64,000 nucleotides of DNA, from positions 1 through 64,000 of the forward strand of contig NZ_LT629792.1 in NCBI RefSeq assembly GCF_900106055.1. The letters are read 5' to 3'. Under the pieces are notes generated by a model. The model saw nothing but the letters and a program-made list of their open reading frames with translations, made no database searches and was not told the DNA's origin. The stretch is from Schaalia radingae (lineage in GTDB: Bacteria; Actinomycetota; Actinomycetes; Actinomycetales; Actinomycetaceae). The position numbers and the translations under genes were made by a program. Below, piece by piece: positions 19,410-28,174 of this stretch (the first letter of the stretch is position 1; every line of letters starts with the position of its first letter).

Positions 19410-21758
19410 GTGTCGAAAAACGGCAGGATGAATCCGGATGAGGCCAAGAACGGGCGTCACTCGTCCCGCTCATCGCACGGCACATCGCGAGGGGCGATGC
19501 GTCCCGATCCGGCATTCCCCAAGCGCGCAGCGCGACATGAAGGAACCCATCGGTCATCCGCTTCCAACTCGTCGCCCGGGACTTCCAGGCAGGCTGGCTC
19601 CGCTGCGGCAGGCAATGCCGGTGGGCGGAAAGGCGAAACCAGCCGGTCGAACTCACGCAAGACCAGTGGACGCACAGCGAATGGGCGCAAAAGGCGGTCA
19701 TGGGGTAAACGCATCGGCCTTGCCTTCGTGTTCAGCGTCCTCGGCGTCATTATTGCCGGACTGGCATCCTTCCTGTTCCTGTACGCCACGTTGGATATTC
19801 CCAAGGCCGACCAGGTGGCCCTGGCTCAGACCAGCACCGTGTATTACGCGGACGGCACCTCCGAGATGGGGAAGTTCTCTGAGATCAATCGCTCCATCAT
19901 CGACACGTCCACATTGCCGGACTATGTGGGGCAGGCCGTTGTTGCCTCCGAAGACCGCACTTTCTATTCCAACTCCGGAATAGATCTGAAAGGCATTGCG
20001 CGTGCCCTCGTCAATAATCTGAGAGGACTGCCGCGACAAGGTGGCTCCACGCTCACCCAGCAGTACGTGGAGCGCTACTACATGGGTGAGACTACTTCGC
20101 TGAAAGGCAAGGTCAAGGAAGCGGTCCTGGCGGTGAAGATCAACCGTGAGCAAACCAAGGACGAAGTGCTGGGCAACTACCTCAATACTATCTATTTCGG
20201 CCGGGGAGCCTACGGCATCGAAGAAGCCTCGAAAGTCTTTTTCGGACATCCGGCATCAGAACTGACCCTGTCAGAATCCGCGCTGCTGGCAGGGATCATC
20301 CCGGCACCATCGGCGTGGGATCCTGCAGAAGATCCTGATATGGCGCACTCACGGTGGGAACGAGTCATCTCACTGATGGTGCAGGACGGGTGGATCGACC
20401 AGGCGGAAGCAAATCAGCAGCAATTCCCGCAGACCATTGATTTCCAGGAGACGACCTCGTCAATGACCGGGACGACCGGCTACCTCCTGCAGCAGGTGCG
20501 TCGCGAGCTGGCCGAGACAGGTGCGTTCACTGATGAGCAGATCGATTCGGGTGGCCTGTCGATCATCACCACTATCGACAAGGCTCGTCAGGAAGCCGCA
20601 ATCAATGCGGCCCAGATGATGAACGAGGTCGAGGGATGGAACCCTGATTCCATGCACGTGGCGCTGTCTGCCATTGACCCTGCAACGGGGGAGATCGTCG
20701 CTGAGTTTGCGGGCAGTGACTATCAAAAAGTTCAACGTAATGCGGTCACTGATGACATTGCACAGGCCGGTTCAACCTTCAAGCCGTTTACCTTGCTGGC
20801 GTATGCCGATCAGGGCGGTAGTGTCTACGATCAGGTTGATGGCAGTTCACCGCGCTCATTTGACGGCCTGGCTGAACCAGTGTCGAACGTGGGGAACACC
20901 TCGTGGGGTAATGTGTCGTTGATTAAGGCAACGTCCTATTCAATCAACACGGCTTTTGTGACGTTGAATGAGAAAGTCGGTCCGCAGGCGACAGTGGACA
21001 CAGCCGTGAAGCTGGGAATCCCTGAAGACACGAACGGGCTCGATGCGACGCTGCTCAACACGTTGGGTGTGGCATCAACGCACAACATTGACCTCACCCA
21101 TGCGTATGCCACTATCGCCAACGGCGGGACACGGATGAACCCGCATATCCTGCGAGAGGTGCGTGACTCTGTTGGCAACAAGGTCTACAGCGCGCAGCTT
21201 GAGTCGGAAAAGGTCTTTGATGCAGAGACGGTCAGCGCGATTATGCCGGCGCTCAAGGCAGTGATGGAGCCGGGTGGCACCGGTGAGAAGGCGGCAGTTC
21301 TGGGACGTGAAGCGGCCGGTAAGTCCGGTACGTCTGATGATCAGAAGTCCGCACAGTTTGTTGGAATGGTTCCGGGCCTTGTCGCCAGTGTCTCGATGTA
21401 TCAGTCCGACGAGGCCGGCAACCCGGTTTCGCTGGATAACATCGGCGGCCTGTATCAGTTCCACGGAGGCGACTGGCCAGCTGACGTGTGGGTGAAATTC
21501 ATGGAGGCTGCAACTGCTGACCTGCCTAACGGTGACTACTCGTGGTACACCGAACCGAACCCAGTTCAACAGAACACTCCACCAACGCCGACACAACCTC
21601 AGTCGGTCCAGCCCACCCAGCCGACTCAGCCCACACAACCCGAACCAGCTGAACCGACTCAGCCCACACAACCCGAACCAGCTGAACCGACTCAGCCCAG
21701 CCAGCCTGGTCAGGGTCACGATGACGACCACGATACGGGCGGCTCTCAATCCTCCTAG
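19410..21758 (+). CDS. Class A penicillin-binding protein (transglycosylase/transpeptidase)
   Basis: This bifunctional enzyme polymerises and cross-links peptidoglycan. A basic, Ser/Gly-rich cytoplasmic head of about 95 residues precedes one membrane anchor (IGLAFVFSVLGVIIAGLASF). The GT51 glycosyltransferase domain shows the catalytic glutamate in ASEDRTFY, GGSTLTQQ and the YLNTIYFG segment. The transpeptidase domain has the SxxK serine in GSTFKPFT, the SxN motif in SYSINTAF and KSGT as the third motif. The tail is Pro/Gln/Glu/Thr-rich with a 33-base tandem repeat. The GTG at 19410 has AAAGG eight bases before it; an in-frame GTG at 19386 is possible. Confidence 0.93.
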   Translation: MSKNGRMNPDEAKNGRHSSRSSHGTSRGAMRPDPAFPKRAARHEGTHRSSASNSSPGTSRQAGSAAAGNAGGRKGETSRSNSRKTSGRTANGRKRRSWGKRIGLAFVFSVLGVIIAGLASFLFLYATLDIPKADQVALAQTSTVYYADGTSEMGKFSEINRSIIDTSTLPDYVGQAVVASEDRTFYSNSGIDLKGIARALVNNLRGLPRQGGSTLTQQYVERYYMGETTSLKGKVKEAVLAVKINREQTKDEVLGNYLNTIYFGRGAYGIEEASKVFFGHPASELTLSESALLAGIIPAPSAWDPAEDPDMAHSRWERVISLMVQDGWIDQAEANQQQFPQTIDFQETTSSMTGTTGYLLQQVRRELAETGAFTDEQIDSGGLSIITTIDKARQEAAINAAQMMNEVEGWNPDSMHVALSAIDPATGEIVAEFAGSDYQKVQRNAVTDDIAQAGSTFKPFTLLAYADQGGSVYDQVDGSSPRSFDGLAEPVSNVGNTSWGNVSLIKATSYSINTAFVTLNEKVGPQATVDTAVKLGIPEDTNGLDATLLNTLGVASTHNIDLTHAYATIANGGTRMNPHILREVRDSVGNKVYSAQLESEKVFDAETVSAIMPALKAVMEPGGTGEKAAVLGREAAGKSGTSDDQKSAQFVGMVPGLVASVSMYQSDEAGNPVSLDNIGGLYQFHGGDWPADVWVKFMEAATADLPNGDYSWYTEPNPVQQNTPPTPTQPQSVQPTQPTQPTQPEPAEPTQPTQPEPAEPTQPSQPGQGHDDDHDTGGSQSS
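21623..21705 (+). repeat. 33-base tandem repeat in the PBP tail
   Basis: A unit starting GACTCAGCCCACACAACCCG recurs at 21623, 21656 and partly at 21689. It encodes repeats of an eleven-residue Thr-Gln-Pro/Glu-Pro-Ala pattern at the extracellular C-terminus of the penicillin-binding protein. The copies look identical at DNA level, so copy number may vary between strains. Confidence 0.85.
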
Positions 21759-21820
21759 ACGTCTGGCGCTGGTGGGCACGTGGGCCTAGCCGGTTGGCTA
21801 TCCGACTGCATGAAAATCGA

Positions 21821-21863
21821 GCCGCACCCACAGTGTGGAAAAAATCCACTGCGCGGGTGCGGC
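21821..21863. terminator. Bidirectional terminator between the PBP gene and rplI
   Basis: GCCGCACCC (21821-21829) pairs with GGGTGCGGC (21855-21863). Inside it CAGTGTGGA can pair further with TCCACTG around an A-rich loop. It lies between two convergent genes, as expected for a shared terminator. Confidence 0.75.
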
Positions 21864-21954
21864 CCGGTATGAATGTGCCCGGCGTCCCGGAGCCTCCTTA
21901 CAGAAACGGAGTACTCATCGGAACGCCGGGATCACACTCGGTGGTGTGTCACTG

Positions 21955-22413
21955 TCACTCAGCGATGACGCGGACATGCAGGTTTGCAGACACCTCAGAG
22001 TGCAGGTTGACCTTGACGGTGTAGTCTCCCAGCGTCTTGATCGGAGCAGGGATGACGATCTTGCGGCGATCAATCGTCTGGCCGATCTGATCCTGAACGG
22101 CCTGAGCGATGTCGGCACTTGAAACGGCGCCAAAGAGTCGATCGTTGGAACCGGTCTTGCCGGAAACAGTCACGAACTTGACTTCCTGGAGCTGATCGCG
22201 CACGACGCGGGCATCGTCGACGGACGCGATTTCGCGCTTGCGGCGAGCACGAGCCATGTCGTCAATCTGGCGCTGAGCACCCTTGGACCATGCAGTGGCA
22301 AGGCCGCGAGGAACCAGGTAGTTGCGAGCGTAACCGCTTCTCACCTCGACAACGTCACCGGCTGAACCGAGCTTGTCGACATCGTGGGTCAAAATGAGTT
22401 TCGTTGTTGCCAT
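21955..22413 (-). CDS. rplI: 50S ribosomal protein L9
   Basis: L9 binds 23S rRNA near the base of the L1 stalk. The product is 152 residues with the N-terminal signature (ILTHDVDKLGSAGDVVEVRSGYARNYLVPRG), the long connecting helix, and a C-terminal rRNA-binding domain ending HVRVIAE. GGGAGG lies nine bases before the ATG. It is the last gene of the minus-strand rpsF-ssb-rpsR-rplI group, in the order usual for actinobacteria. Confidence 0.97.
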   Translation of the reverse strand: MATTKLILTHDVDKLGSAGDVVEVRSGYARNYLVPRGLATAWSKGAQRQIDDMARARRKREIASVDDARVVRDQLQEVKFVTVSGKTGSNDRLFGAVSSADIAQAVQDQIGQTIDRRKIVIPAPIKTLGDYTVKVNLHSEVSANLHVRVIAE

Positions 22414-22436
22414 CAGAAAAAGCCTCCCTATGAATC

Positions 22437-22679
22437 TCAGCGACCGGACGAAGAGTACGGCAGCAGAGCCATCTCGCGGGCGTTCTTGACGGCCTTGGCG
22501 ATGCGGCGCTGTTCCTGTACGGATACGCCAGTGACACGGCGGGCACGGATCTTGCCGCGGTCCGAGATGAACTTACGCAGCAAAGCGGTGTCCTTGTAGT
22601 CAATGGATTCGATCTTGGCCGACTTCAGCGGGTTGGCCTTCTTCTTAATGGGCTTATTGCGAAGTTGAGGCTTCGCCAT
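22437..22679 (-). CDS. rpsR: 30S ribosomal protein S18
   Basis: S18 pairs with S6 on the platform of the small subunit. The 80-residue protein contains the family core ([43 protein letters not shown]). It has no obvious Cys4 zinc motif, so it is of the C- (zinc-independent) type. AAGGAG lies six bases before the ATG. It lies 23 bases upstream of rplI in the same operon. Confidence 0.97.
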   Translation of the reverse strand: MAKPQLRNKPIKKKANPLKSAKIESIDYKDTALLRKFISDRGKIRARRVTGVSVQEQRRIAKAVKNAREMALLPYSSSGR

Positions 22680-22795
22680 AGTGTTCTCCTTGGATCCAGG
22701 TAATCGCTGTGATTACCCCATACGAAAAATGAAGCGATAAGAATGCATTGCGAAAGCGCGTTGCGTCAGATCAGCGTCGCCCTCGTCAATTGAAT

Positions 22796-23389
22796 TTAGA
22801 AAGGCGGCTCTTCACCGAAAGAGGACGCTCCCTCGGTGCGCCACGGATCGGAAGTGGACCCTCCGGCGGGCGCATTGTAGCTGCCTTGTTGCTGACCATA
22901 TCCACCCTGCTGGCCACCGCCTTGCGAGTAGCCACCCTGGTAGCTGCCGGAACCACCTTGCGCGCCAGCGCCTGACTGGCTCTGGTATCCACCCTGGGAG
23001 TATCCGCCCTGGCCGGAATCGCCTCGAGGAATGCGGGTCACTTCAGCCTTTGCGTAACGCAAGGATGGGCCGACCTCGTCAACCTGCAGGGACAATTCAC
23101 TGCGCTGCTGGCCATCGCGCGTTTCATAGGACCGCAAAGTCAGGCGACCCTGGACGATGACGCGCATGCCTTTGCGCAGGGTTTCGGCCACGTTCTCAGC
23201 CGCGTCGCGCCAGACGGAGCAACGGTAGAACTGTGTGTCTCCGTCGCGCCATTCGTTCGCACTGCGGTCGAACGAGCGTGGGGTCATTGCCACCGAGAAG
23301 TCGGCAACGGCTACTCCCGATGACGTGAAACGCAATTCGGGATCTCTGGTCAGGTTTCCGACGATTGTGACGACAGGTTCTCCAGCCAT
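22796..23389 (-). CDS. ssb: Single-stranded DNA-binding protein
   Basis: SSB coats single-stranded DNA during replication and repair. Residues 1 to about 115 form the OB-fold ([29 protein letters not shown]). A Gly/Gln/Ser/Tyr-rich flexible linker follows. The acidic C-terminal tip is GEEPPF, the site that recruits partner proteins. AAAGGAG stands just before the ATG. Its place between rpsF and rpsR is the classic arrangement. Confidence 0.97.
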   Translation of the reverse strand: MAGEPVVTIVGNLTRDPELRFTSSGVAVADFSVAMTPRSFDRSANEWRDGDTQFYRCSVWRDAAENVAETLRKGMRVIVQGRLTLRSYETRDGQQRSELSLQVDEVGPSLRYAKAEVTRIPRGDSGQGGYSQGGYQSQSGAGAQGGSGSYQGGYSQGGGQQGGYGQQQGSYNAPAGGSTSDPWRTEGASSFGEEPPF

Positions 23390-23425
23390 GTCAACTCCTT
23401 TGGTGGGTGGTCAAACGCTCTTAAT

Positions 23426-23716
23426 TCAGCGTGCGTCAGGGCGCATCAGTTTGTGGCGCAGGATGGACTCATTCAAGCCCATCAGACGTGTTGCTTCCTG
23501 TGCAGCCTCAGGCGTTGCTGTCATGTTAATGACAACATAGATGCCTTCAGATTGCTTCAAAATGTCGTAGGCAAGACGACGCTTGCCCCAGACGTCCACC
23601 TTTTCGACGGAGCCGTCGCTGGCTTTCACAGGGGCCAGGAACTTTTCCATCATGGGGACGACGGTGCGCTCGTCGATCGTTGGATCGAGGATCACCATCA
23701 GTTCATATGTACGCAC
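23426..23716 (-). CDS. rpsF: 30S ribosomal protein S6
   Basis: S6 forms a heterodimer with S18 on the 30S platform. The product reads [18 protein letters not shown] and ends HKLMRPDAR, matching a normal length of 96 residues. An in-frame GTG at 23728 falls inside the AGGAGG ribosome site itself, so the next GTG (23716), which gives the usual start before RTYELMV, is preferred. It is the first gene of the operon. A hairpin immediately upstream (23747-23765) could be part of its control. Confidence 0.95.
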   Translation of the reverse strand: MRTYELMVILDPTIDERTVVPMMEKFLAPVKASDGSVEKVDVWGKRRLAYDILKQSEGIYVVINMTATPEAAQEATRLMGLNESILRHKLMRPDAR

Positions 23717-23911
23717 GTGTGTACCCACCTCCTATGGTCTTAGCGGTCACGGACTTTCCGTGACAGGAGGGTAATGCGTGGACAGTGTCCCTTATGCAGA
23801 ACACGGTCCGAGTGTCTATTTTAGTCGCTTCGAGGCTCTCTTAGCTACCCCGCGGAGTGAATCTGTGCGGTCGAGTTCGCCACATCCGACGGCCGGCAAG
23901 GAGGCTCATGT
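23717..23911 (-). promoter_or_regulatory. Leader of the rpsF operon with a stem-loop
   Basis: GTCACGGA (23747-23754) pairs with TCCGTGAC (23758-23765) around a three-base loop, directly upstream of the AGGAGG of rpsF. Further up, ATTTTA on the plus strand at 23819-23824 reads TAAAAT on the minus strand and could be a -10 box; no good -35 is seen. In other bacteria the S6:S18 complex binds the rpsF leader. Whether this hairpin is such a site is inference. Confidence 0.4.
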
Positions 23912-25363
23912 TCAGTGCAGGTCGGCAATAGCGCGGCGCGGTGACCACCAGGTGCGCCACGCGTTCACGAGGCCGCGCACCCCCAGGAACACGAAACCGA
24001 AGATCAGCCACAGCGCCACCATTGCTATACCTTGATCCGCTGGGCTCAGTGCGTCATCAATGCGTTGGGCAGCCATCCATCGCTCCAGTGTCCACAGACA
24101 CGGAAGGTAGACCACCATCATGAAGACACCGCCAAAGGCCAAGGTCTTGCCGTGCCCCGCGCCGATCAGGACGCCGTCAAGCAAAAACACGACCCCTCCC
24201 AACGGCATGGCGCAGGCGCTGGCAATCAGCGCCCATGTCGCAATGCGGTGCATCGATGGGTCAGAGCCGAAGAAGTGAGGCAAAAACGGGCTGGAAGCAG
24301 CGATGAGTACCGCGAGAATCAGGCCGACAGCTGCGCCCCACACGGTGAGTTTGCGCAGCAGGGTGCGCAGGTGCTCGCGGCGTCCGGCACCCAGATCGAA
24401 GCCCACCAATGCCTGCGCGGCGATGGCCAGCGCATCCAGTGCCAGCGCGGTGAACATCCACACGGCGTTGACCACCTGGTGTGCCGCCAAGGCGGTGACG
24501 GAAATGGAGGTGGCAACCATGAGGGTGGCGATGGTGGCGATCCTCATGGCGACGGTGCGCACGAACAGGGGAGCGCCGTCCAGAGCCGCATTCCAGATTC
24601 CCGCTCCTGATGGCCGCAAGGACACGTGCCGGCCTCGCGCTTTGGACAAGATGACGGCGACAAGGACGACAGCCATCAGTGTCTGAGCCAGCGCGGTTCC
24701 CAGTCCCGAGCCGGCGATCCCCATGTCCAACCCGTAGATGAACAGCGCGTTGAGGGCGACGTTGAGTGCTGCACCTCCGACGGCAACATACAGCGGCGTG
24801 GTCGTATCGAGCAGGCCGCGCAGTGTGCCTGTGGCCGCCAGGACAACGAACATTCCGACCAGGCCGGGAGAGGCCGTGTGCAGGTAGGCGAGCGCGTGCG
24901 GCATGACGTCAGGTGAATTGCCCAGGGTTTCCACGAGCGCCCGACCGCCCAGGATCAAGCCGCATGCGGTGACAATGCCGCATCCGGCTGCCAGCCACAT
25001 TGCTTCAATACCGGAGCGAATGGCGCGCACGCTGTCACCGGCCCCGAGTGCCTGTGCAGCGAGCGCGGTTGTGGAATAGGCCAGAAAGACGAACAGTCCG
25101 ACGATGGTTTGGACGATGGTGGTGGCGGTGGCCAGGCCGGCCAGCTCTTCAGTGCCAAGGTGGCCCACCATCGCGGTGTCGATGAGGGTGAAGATGGGTG
25201 CTGCGACGAGTGCTCCCAGTGCCGGGATTGCGAGGGACAGAATCTGACGGGTCAGTGACCCTGAGGGGGTGGTGGGGGCGCTGTGAGAGGAGTGTGACGC
25301 GGATGAAACCGCACCTTTATGTTCATCTTGAGGGTCGCAAGAATTCATCTTCTGTTCATCCAC
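23912..25363 (-). CDS. MATE family multidrug/organic-compound exporter
   Basis: The 483-residue protein has about twelve hydrophobic segments and the MATE pattern: ILSLAIPALGALVAAPIFTLIDTAMVGHLG at the start, and repeated helices in two halves. It is closest in style to the DinF subgroup, which exports toxic compounds using an ion gradient; the substrate is unknown. A GTG at 25363 and an ATG five codons later are both possible starts. It reads away from dnaB, with a DnaA-box cluster in between. Confidence 0.9.
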   Translation of the reverse strand: MDEQKMNSCDPQDEHKGAVSSASHSSHSAPTTPSGSLTRQILSLAIPALGALVAAPIFTLIDTAMVGHLGTEELAGLATATTIVQTIVGLFVFLAYSTTALAAQALGAGDSVRAIRSGIEAMWLAAGCGIVTACGLILGGRALVETLGNSPDVMPHALAYLHTASPGLVGMFVVLAATGTLRGLLDTTTPLYVAVGGAALNVALNALFIYGLDMGIAGSGLGTALAQTLMAVVLVAVILSKARGRHVSLRPSGAGIWNAALDGAPLFVRTVAMRIATIATLMVATSISVTALAAHQVVNAVWMFTALALDALAIAAQALVGFDLGAGRREHLRTLLRKLTVWGAAVGLILAVLIAASSPFLPHFFGSDPSMHRIATWALIASACAMPLGGVVFLLDGVLIGAGHGKTLAFGGVFMMVVYLPCLWTLERWMAAQRIDDALSPADQGIAMVALWLIFGFVFLGVRGLVNAWRTWWSPRRAIADLH

Positions 25364-25381
25364 TGATTACGCTCCTATTTG

Positions 25382-25554
25382 TTGTCCACACATTGTGCAT
25401 AGATCTGTGGACAACCTGGTGGTGATGTTCCGCATGAAAACGCCTCTTGAGCGATTCGCATGGTGGTGAGGATCAGATCCCTGTCCCAACTTTATCCACA
25501 TGTGCTGTGGACGACCTGCCGAGTTGTCCACAGTCTATCCACACGTTATCCACA
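25382..25554. promoter_or_regulatory. Cluster of seven DnaA-box-like sites upstream of dnaB
   Basis: TTGTCCACA occurs at 25382-25390 and 25524-25532 on the plus strand and at 25406-25414 on the minus strand. TTATCCACA is at 25492-25500 and 25546-25554. CTATCCACA is at 25535-25543 and a minus-strand TCGTCCACA at 25506-25514. The last three plus-strand boxes start exactly 11 bases apart. TTGTCCACA/TTATCCACA are the known actinobacterial DnaA boxes. No adjacent AT-rich unwinding region is obvious and dnaA/dnaN are not here, so this is more likely a DnaA-controlled promoter or titration site than the replication origin. Confidence 0.75.
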
Positions 25555-25653
25555 TCAAGTGATCCTTGAGAGCTTCGCGTGAGGCGGAAAAAGAGGATAA
25601 CCTCGCGTATGCGCGCACGAGCGGGCGCAGGCAATGGAAGGATTGGCAGGCCG

Positions 25654-27003
25654 ATGGCGTCAGATTCAGATTTTGACCGGGTTCCACCGCAGGATCTGGA
25701 TGCGGAGATTTCTGTGCTGGGCTCGATGATGCTGTCGAAAGAAGCCATCAACGACGTCACGGAAGAGATTCGCGGCTCGGACTATTACAAGCCTGCTCAC
25801 GAAACTATCCACAACGTCATCGTGGATCTTTCCGGTCGAGGCGAACCGGCCGACGCCGTCACGGTGGCCGGCGAATTGCAGCGTCGCGGCGAGCTGCAGC
25901 GCGTCGGAGGCGCCACATATCTGCACACCCTGATTGCAGCCGTCCCCACAGCGGCGAACGCCGGATATTATGCGCGAATTGTGCGCGAGCGATCGTTGCT
26001 GCGACGCCTCGTCAGTGCCGGTACACGCATTGTGCAGCTCGGCTACGCTGATGCCGGCGGCGACGTCGATGAAATCGTCAACCAGGCGCAGGCGGAAATC
26101 TACGCTGTTTCAGAACGTCAGGCGAGCACTGATTACCTGTCGATGTCGGACGTGTCGGAGTCCATCCTCGACGAACTTGAGGAAATTGAACGCAACAAGG
26201 ACAAGCTCAAGGGCGTGCCCACCGGGTTTGCTGATCTGGACCGACTCACCCAGGGTCTCCACCCCGGTCAGATGATTATTGTCGCCGCCCGACCGGCAAT
26301 GGGTAAATCGACACTTGCACTGGACTTTTGCCGCTCGGCATCGATCCGCCACGGTGTCACATCGGTGATCTTCTCACTGGAAATGTCGCGCTCCGAAATT
26401 GCCATGCGCCTGCTGTCGGCAGAATCCGGCGTCTTCTTGCAGAAGATGCGCGCAGGTGAGATGACCAGTGAAGACTGGAGGCGCGTGTCTGCCACCACGG
26501 CGAAAGTGTCCGAAGCTCCGCTCTTTATTGACGACTCGCCCAACATGGCGATGACGGAGATTCTGGCCAAGTGCCGCAGACTGAAACAGCAGCACAACCT
26601 GGGCCTCGTTGTGGTGGACTACCTGCAGTTGATGACAGCTGGACGCGAGATGGAATCGCGTCAGCAGGAAGTGTCCACGCTGTCTCGCCAGCTGAAGCTG
26701 CTCGCCAAAGATATTGAAGTTCCGGTCGTGGCTGTCGCACAGCTGAACCGTGGGCCTGAGCAGCGAACAGATAAGAAACCGATGATGGCTGACCTGCGTG
26801 AATCCGGGTCGTTGGAGCAGGACGCCGACGTCATCATGTTGCTGCACCGCCCGGAGTACTACAACTCCGAGGAACGCCCCGGTGAAGCCGACATCATCGT
26901 CGCCAAGCACCGTAACGGTGAAACTGCGACGATTCGCGCACTCTTCCAGGGTCATATGGCACGTTTTGCGAACTTCACGGGACGTGAAGAACCGGGCGCA
27001 TAA
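25654..27003 (+). CDS. dnaB: Replicative DNA helicase DnaB
   Basis: DnaB unwinds the parental duplex ahead of the replisome as a hexamer. The N-terminal domain (PPQDLDAEISVLGSMMLS) is followed by a linker and the RecA-like motor: Walker A in ARPAMGKST, Walker B in LVVVDYLQLM, QLNRGPEQR and the C-terminal arginine-finger region (LRESGSLEQDADVIMLLHR). No intein interrupts it, although inteins are common in this gene. The ATG at 25654 has GGAAGGA eleven bases upstream and gives 449 residues; in-frame upstream starts at 25579 and 25609 would add a basic stretch. Confidence 0.96.
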   Translation: MASDSDFDRVPPQDLDAEISVLGSMMLSKEAINDVTEEIRGSDYYKPAHETIHNVIVDLSGRGEPADAVTVAGELQRRGELQRVGGATYLHTLIAAVPTAANAGYYARIVRERSLLRRLVSAGTRIVQLGYADAGGDVDEIVNQAQAEIYAVSERQASTDYLSMSDVSESILDELEEIERNKDKLKGVPTGFADLDRLTQGLHPGQMIIVAARPAMGKSTLALDFCRSASIRHGVTSVIFSLEMSRSEIAMRLLSAESGVFLQKMRAGEMTSEDWRRVSATTAKVSEAPLFIDDSPNMAMTEILAKCRRLKQQHNLGLVVVDYLQLMTAGREMESRQQEVSTLSRQLKLLAKDIEVPVVAVAQLNRGPEQRTDKKPMMADLRESGSLEQDADVIMLLHRPEYYNSEERPGEADIIVAKHRNGETATIRALFQGHMARFANFTGREEPGA

Positions 27004-27016
27004 CCCCTTCACTTCA

Positions 27017-27032
27017 TCAGGGTTTACCCTGA
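27017..27032 (+). terminator. Hairpin after dnaB
   Basis: TCAGGG (27017-27022), loop TTTA, CCCTGA (27027-27032). The stem lies 14 bases after the dnaB stop; there is no long T-run. It probably ends or stabilises the dnaB transcript. Confidence 0.5.
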
Positions 27033-27038
27033 ATCTCC

Positions 27039-27099
27039 CCTTGCCTTCGGTTTGGAGGGTAGCCAAGCGGCGCTGAGTGTTGCACGGTAGAAGGCAAGG
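27039..27099 (+). promoter_or_regulatory. Inverted repeat before a small ORF
   Basis: CCTTGCCTTC (27039-27048) is exactly complementary to GAAGGCAAGG (27090-27099), with a 41-base loop. The right arm abuts the AAGGAGAG ribosome site of the following small reading frame, so pairing could affect its translation. It matches no riboswitch class I recognise. Confidence 0.4.
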
Positions 27100-27116
27100 A
27101 AGGAGAGTGAAACCTG

Positions 27117-27338
27117 ATGAGCACACTCCGCGACACTTTTCGTGGCACCACACCTATGACCCCGACGCTGCGGTCATTCGACCAGACTGATCGTCGCCAT
27201 GTTCAATGCACGAATGCGCGCCATATTGCCGCCCGTAGTCACACCGACACGACGATGATTGACGTTGAGGAAGTGCGTATGCATATGCGCATGCGGGGCG
27301 CTCGCCCTCGAACCACAATGCTGGCCGGAGGAAACTAA
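27117..27338 (+). CDS. Hypothetical small protein, 73 residues
   Basis: I do not recognise this product. The ATG is preceded by GGAGAG at about nine bases. The protein is basic, rich in Arg, Thr and Met, with no membrane segment and no known motif. Its last bases overlap the end of the convergent CPBP protease gene by four bases. It follows dnaB at 113 bases with a hairpin between. It may be a real small gene or a chance frame after a regulatory leader. Confidence 0.3.
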   Translation: MSTLRDTFRGTTPMTPTLRSFDQTDRRHVQCTNARHIAARSHTDTTMIDVEEVRMHMRMRGARPRTTMLAGGN

Positions 27339-28120
27339 GGGGTACGGGCCACCCGCTGGAACACGTAATACGCGGGAATAGCAAGCAGGAACCAGACGGC
27401 AATGACGAGGTGATGGCGCATGTCGTCAGCCGGTGGGAACACAGTCATGAGCGTATTGGCCATCCCGTGGAACACCATGCACCACAGGACTGATCTGGTG
27501 AAGGCGACCAACAGTCCCAACCACGCACTGAGCGCGAAAGAGGTCAGTGCGAATGCCGCAAATGAGGATCCCTGATGCGGGTTGCCGTCGATCCACCACA
27601 GGGGGATATGCCAGCATGCCCATACCGCCCCTACAACGAGGGCCGCTACTAGGTCTGGCGCTATGAAATTGTGAAAGCGGCGCGCGAGCAGAGGCTGCAT
27701 GATTCCACGCCAGCCCCACTCTTCATTGCCGCCGGCCACCAGCGTCACGACCAAGAAGATGGACACGATGGCGATCAATGAGGTGCCTGCCGAGTCGGCG
27801 GGTGCACTCCATCCGTGTGATGACAGCCAGAATGCGGCGACCTCAAGCAAAGCGCACAGGAGAAAATAAAGCGCAGCGTGCGGGGCACGACGGGTCAGAA
27901 AATGCGCGAGATTTTTCCACGAAAAACCACCCGGCAGGCACACGCAAGCGGCGATGGTCGGGCCGAATCCACCCAGAACAAACAACGCCATAGCGGGAAT
28001 GTCGGTGGCGCGAAGTGATGTGAAGTGGACCAAGAGTGCTGTCGCGCCCCAACAGATCCATGTGATCGCGAATGTCGTGAGTAGATATGTCACAAGACGG
28101 CGCCACGGATTATCGCGCAC
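27335..28120 (-). CDS. CPBP family intramembrane metalloprotease
   Basis: The 261-residue protein has about eight hydrophobic helices and the CPBP (CAAX protease/bacteriocin-processing, formerly Abi) motifs: EEWGWRG (the EExxxR motif) near residue 130, a WACWHIPLW histidine motif and FHGMANT. These residues bind metal within the membrane. Members process prenylated proteins or bacteriocin peptides or act in bacteriocin immunity; the target here is unknown. The GTG start has AAAGGAG seven bases upstream. It is downstream of and on the same strand as the GntR gene. Confidence 0.88.
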   Translation of the reverse strand: MRDNPWRRLVTYLLTTFAITWICWGATALLVHFTSLRATDIPAMALFVLGGFGPTIAACVCLPGGFSWKNLAHFLTRRAPHAALYFLLCALLEVAAFWLSSHGWSAPADSAGTSLIAIVSIFLVVTLVAGGNEEWGWRGIMQPLLARRFHNFIAPDLVAALVVGAVWACWHIPLWWIDGNPHQGSSFAAFALTSFALSAWLGLLVAFTRSVLWCMVFHGMANTLMTVFPPADDMRHHLVIAVWFLLAIPAYYVFQRVARTP

Positions 28121-28174
28121 GGCCCTGCTCCTTTCACGTGCAGCGTCGAGCGGGCCGGGCTCTTCGGCGCCTGT

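Noticed and set aside
21623..21705. Repeats in the PBP tail as a CRISPR-like array.
   Set aside because: They are contiguous in-frame tandem copies without spacers, coding a Pro/Gln/Glu-rich tail.
25364..25653. DnaA-box cluster as the chromosomal replication origin.
   Set aside because: dnaA and dnaN are not adjacent and no AT-rich unwinding stretch is visible; a regulatory or titration site is more likely.
27056..27116. GGAGGGTAGCCAAGCGGC resembles the start and D-arm of a Ser/Leu tRNA.
   Set aside because: No anticodon stem, no T-arm (TTCRA) and no acceptor partner follow; it overlaps the inverted repeat before the small ORF.
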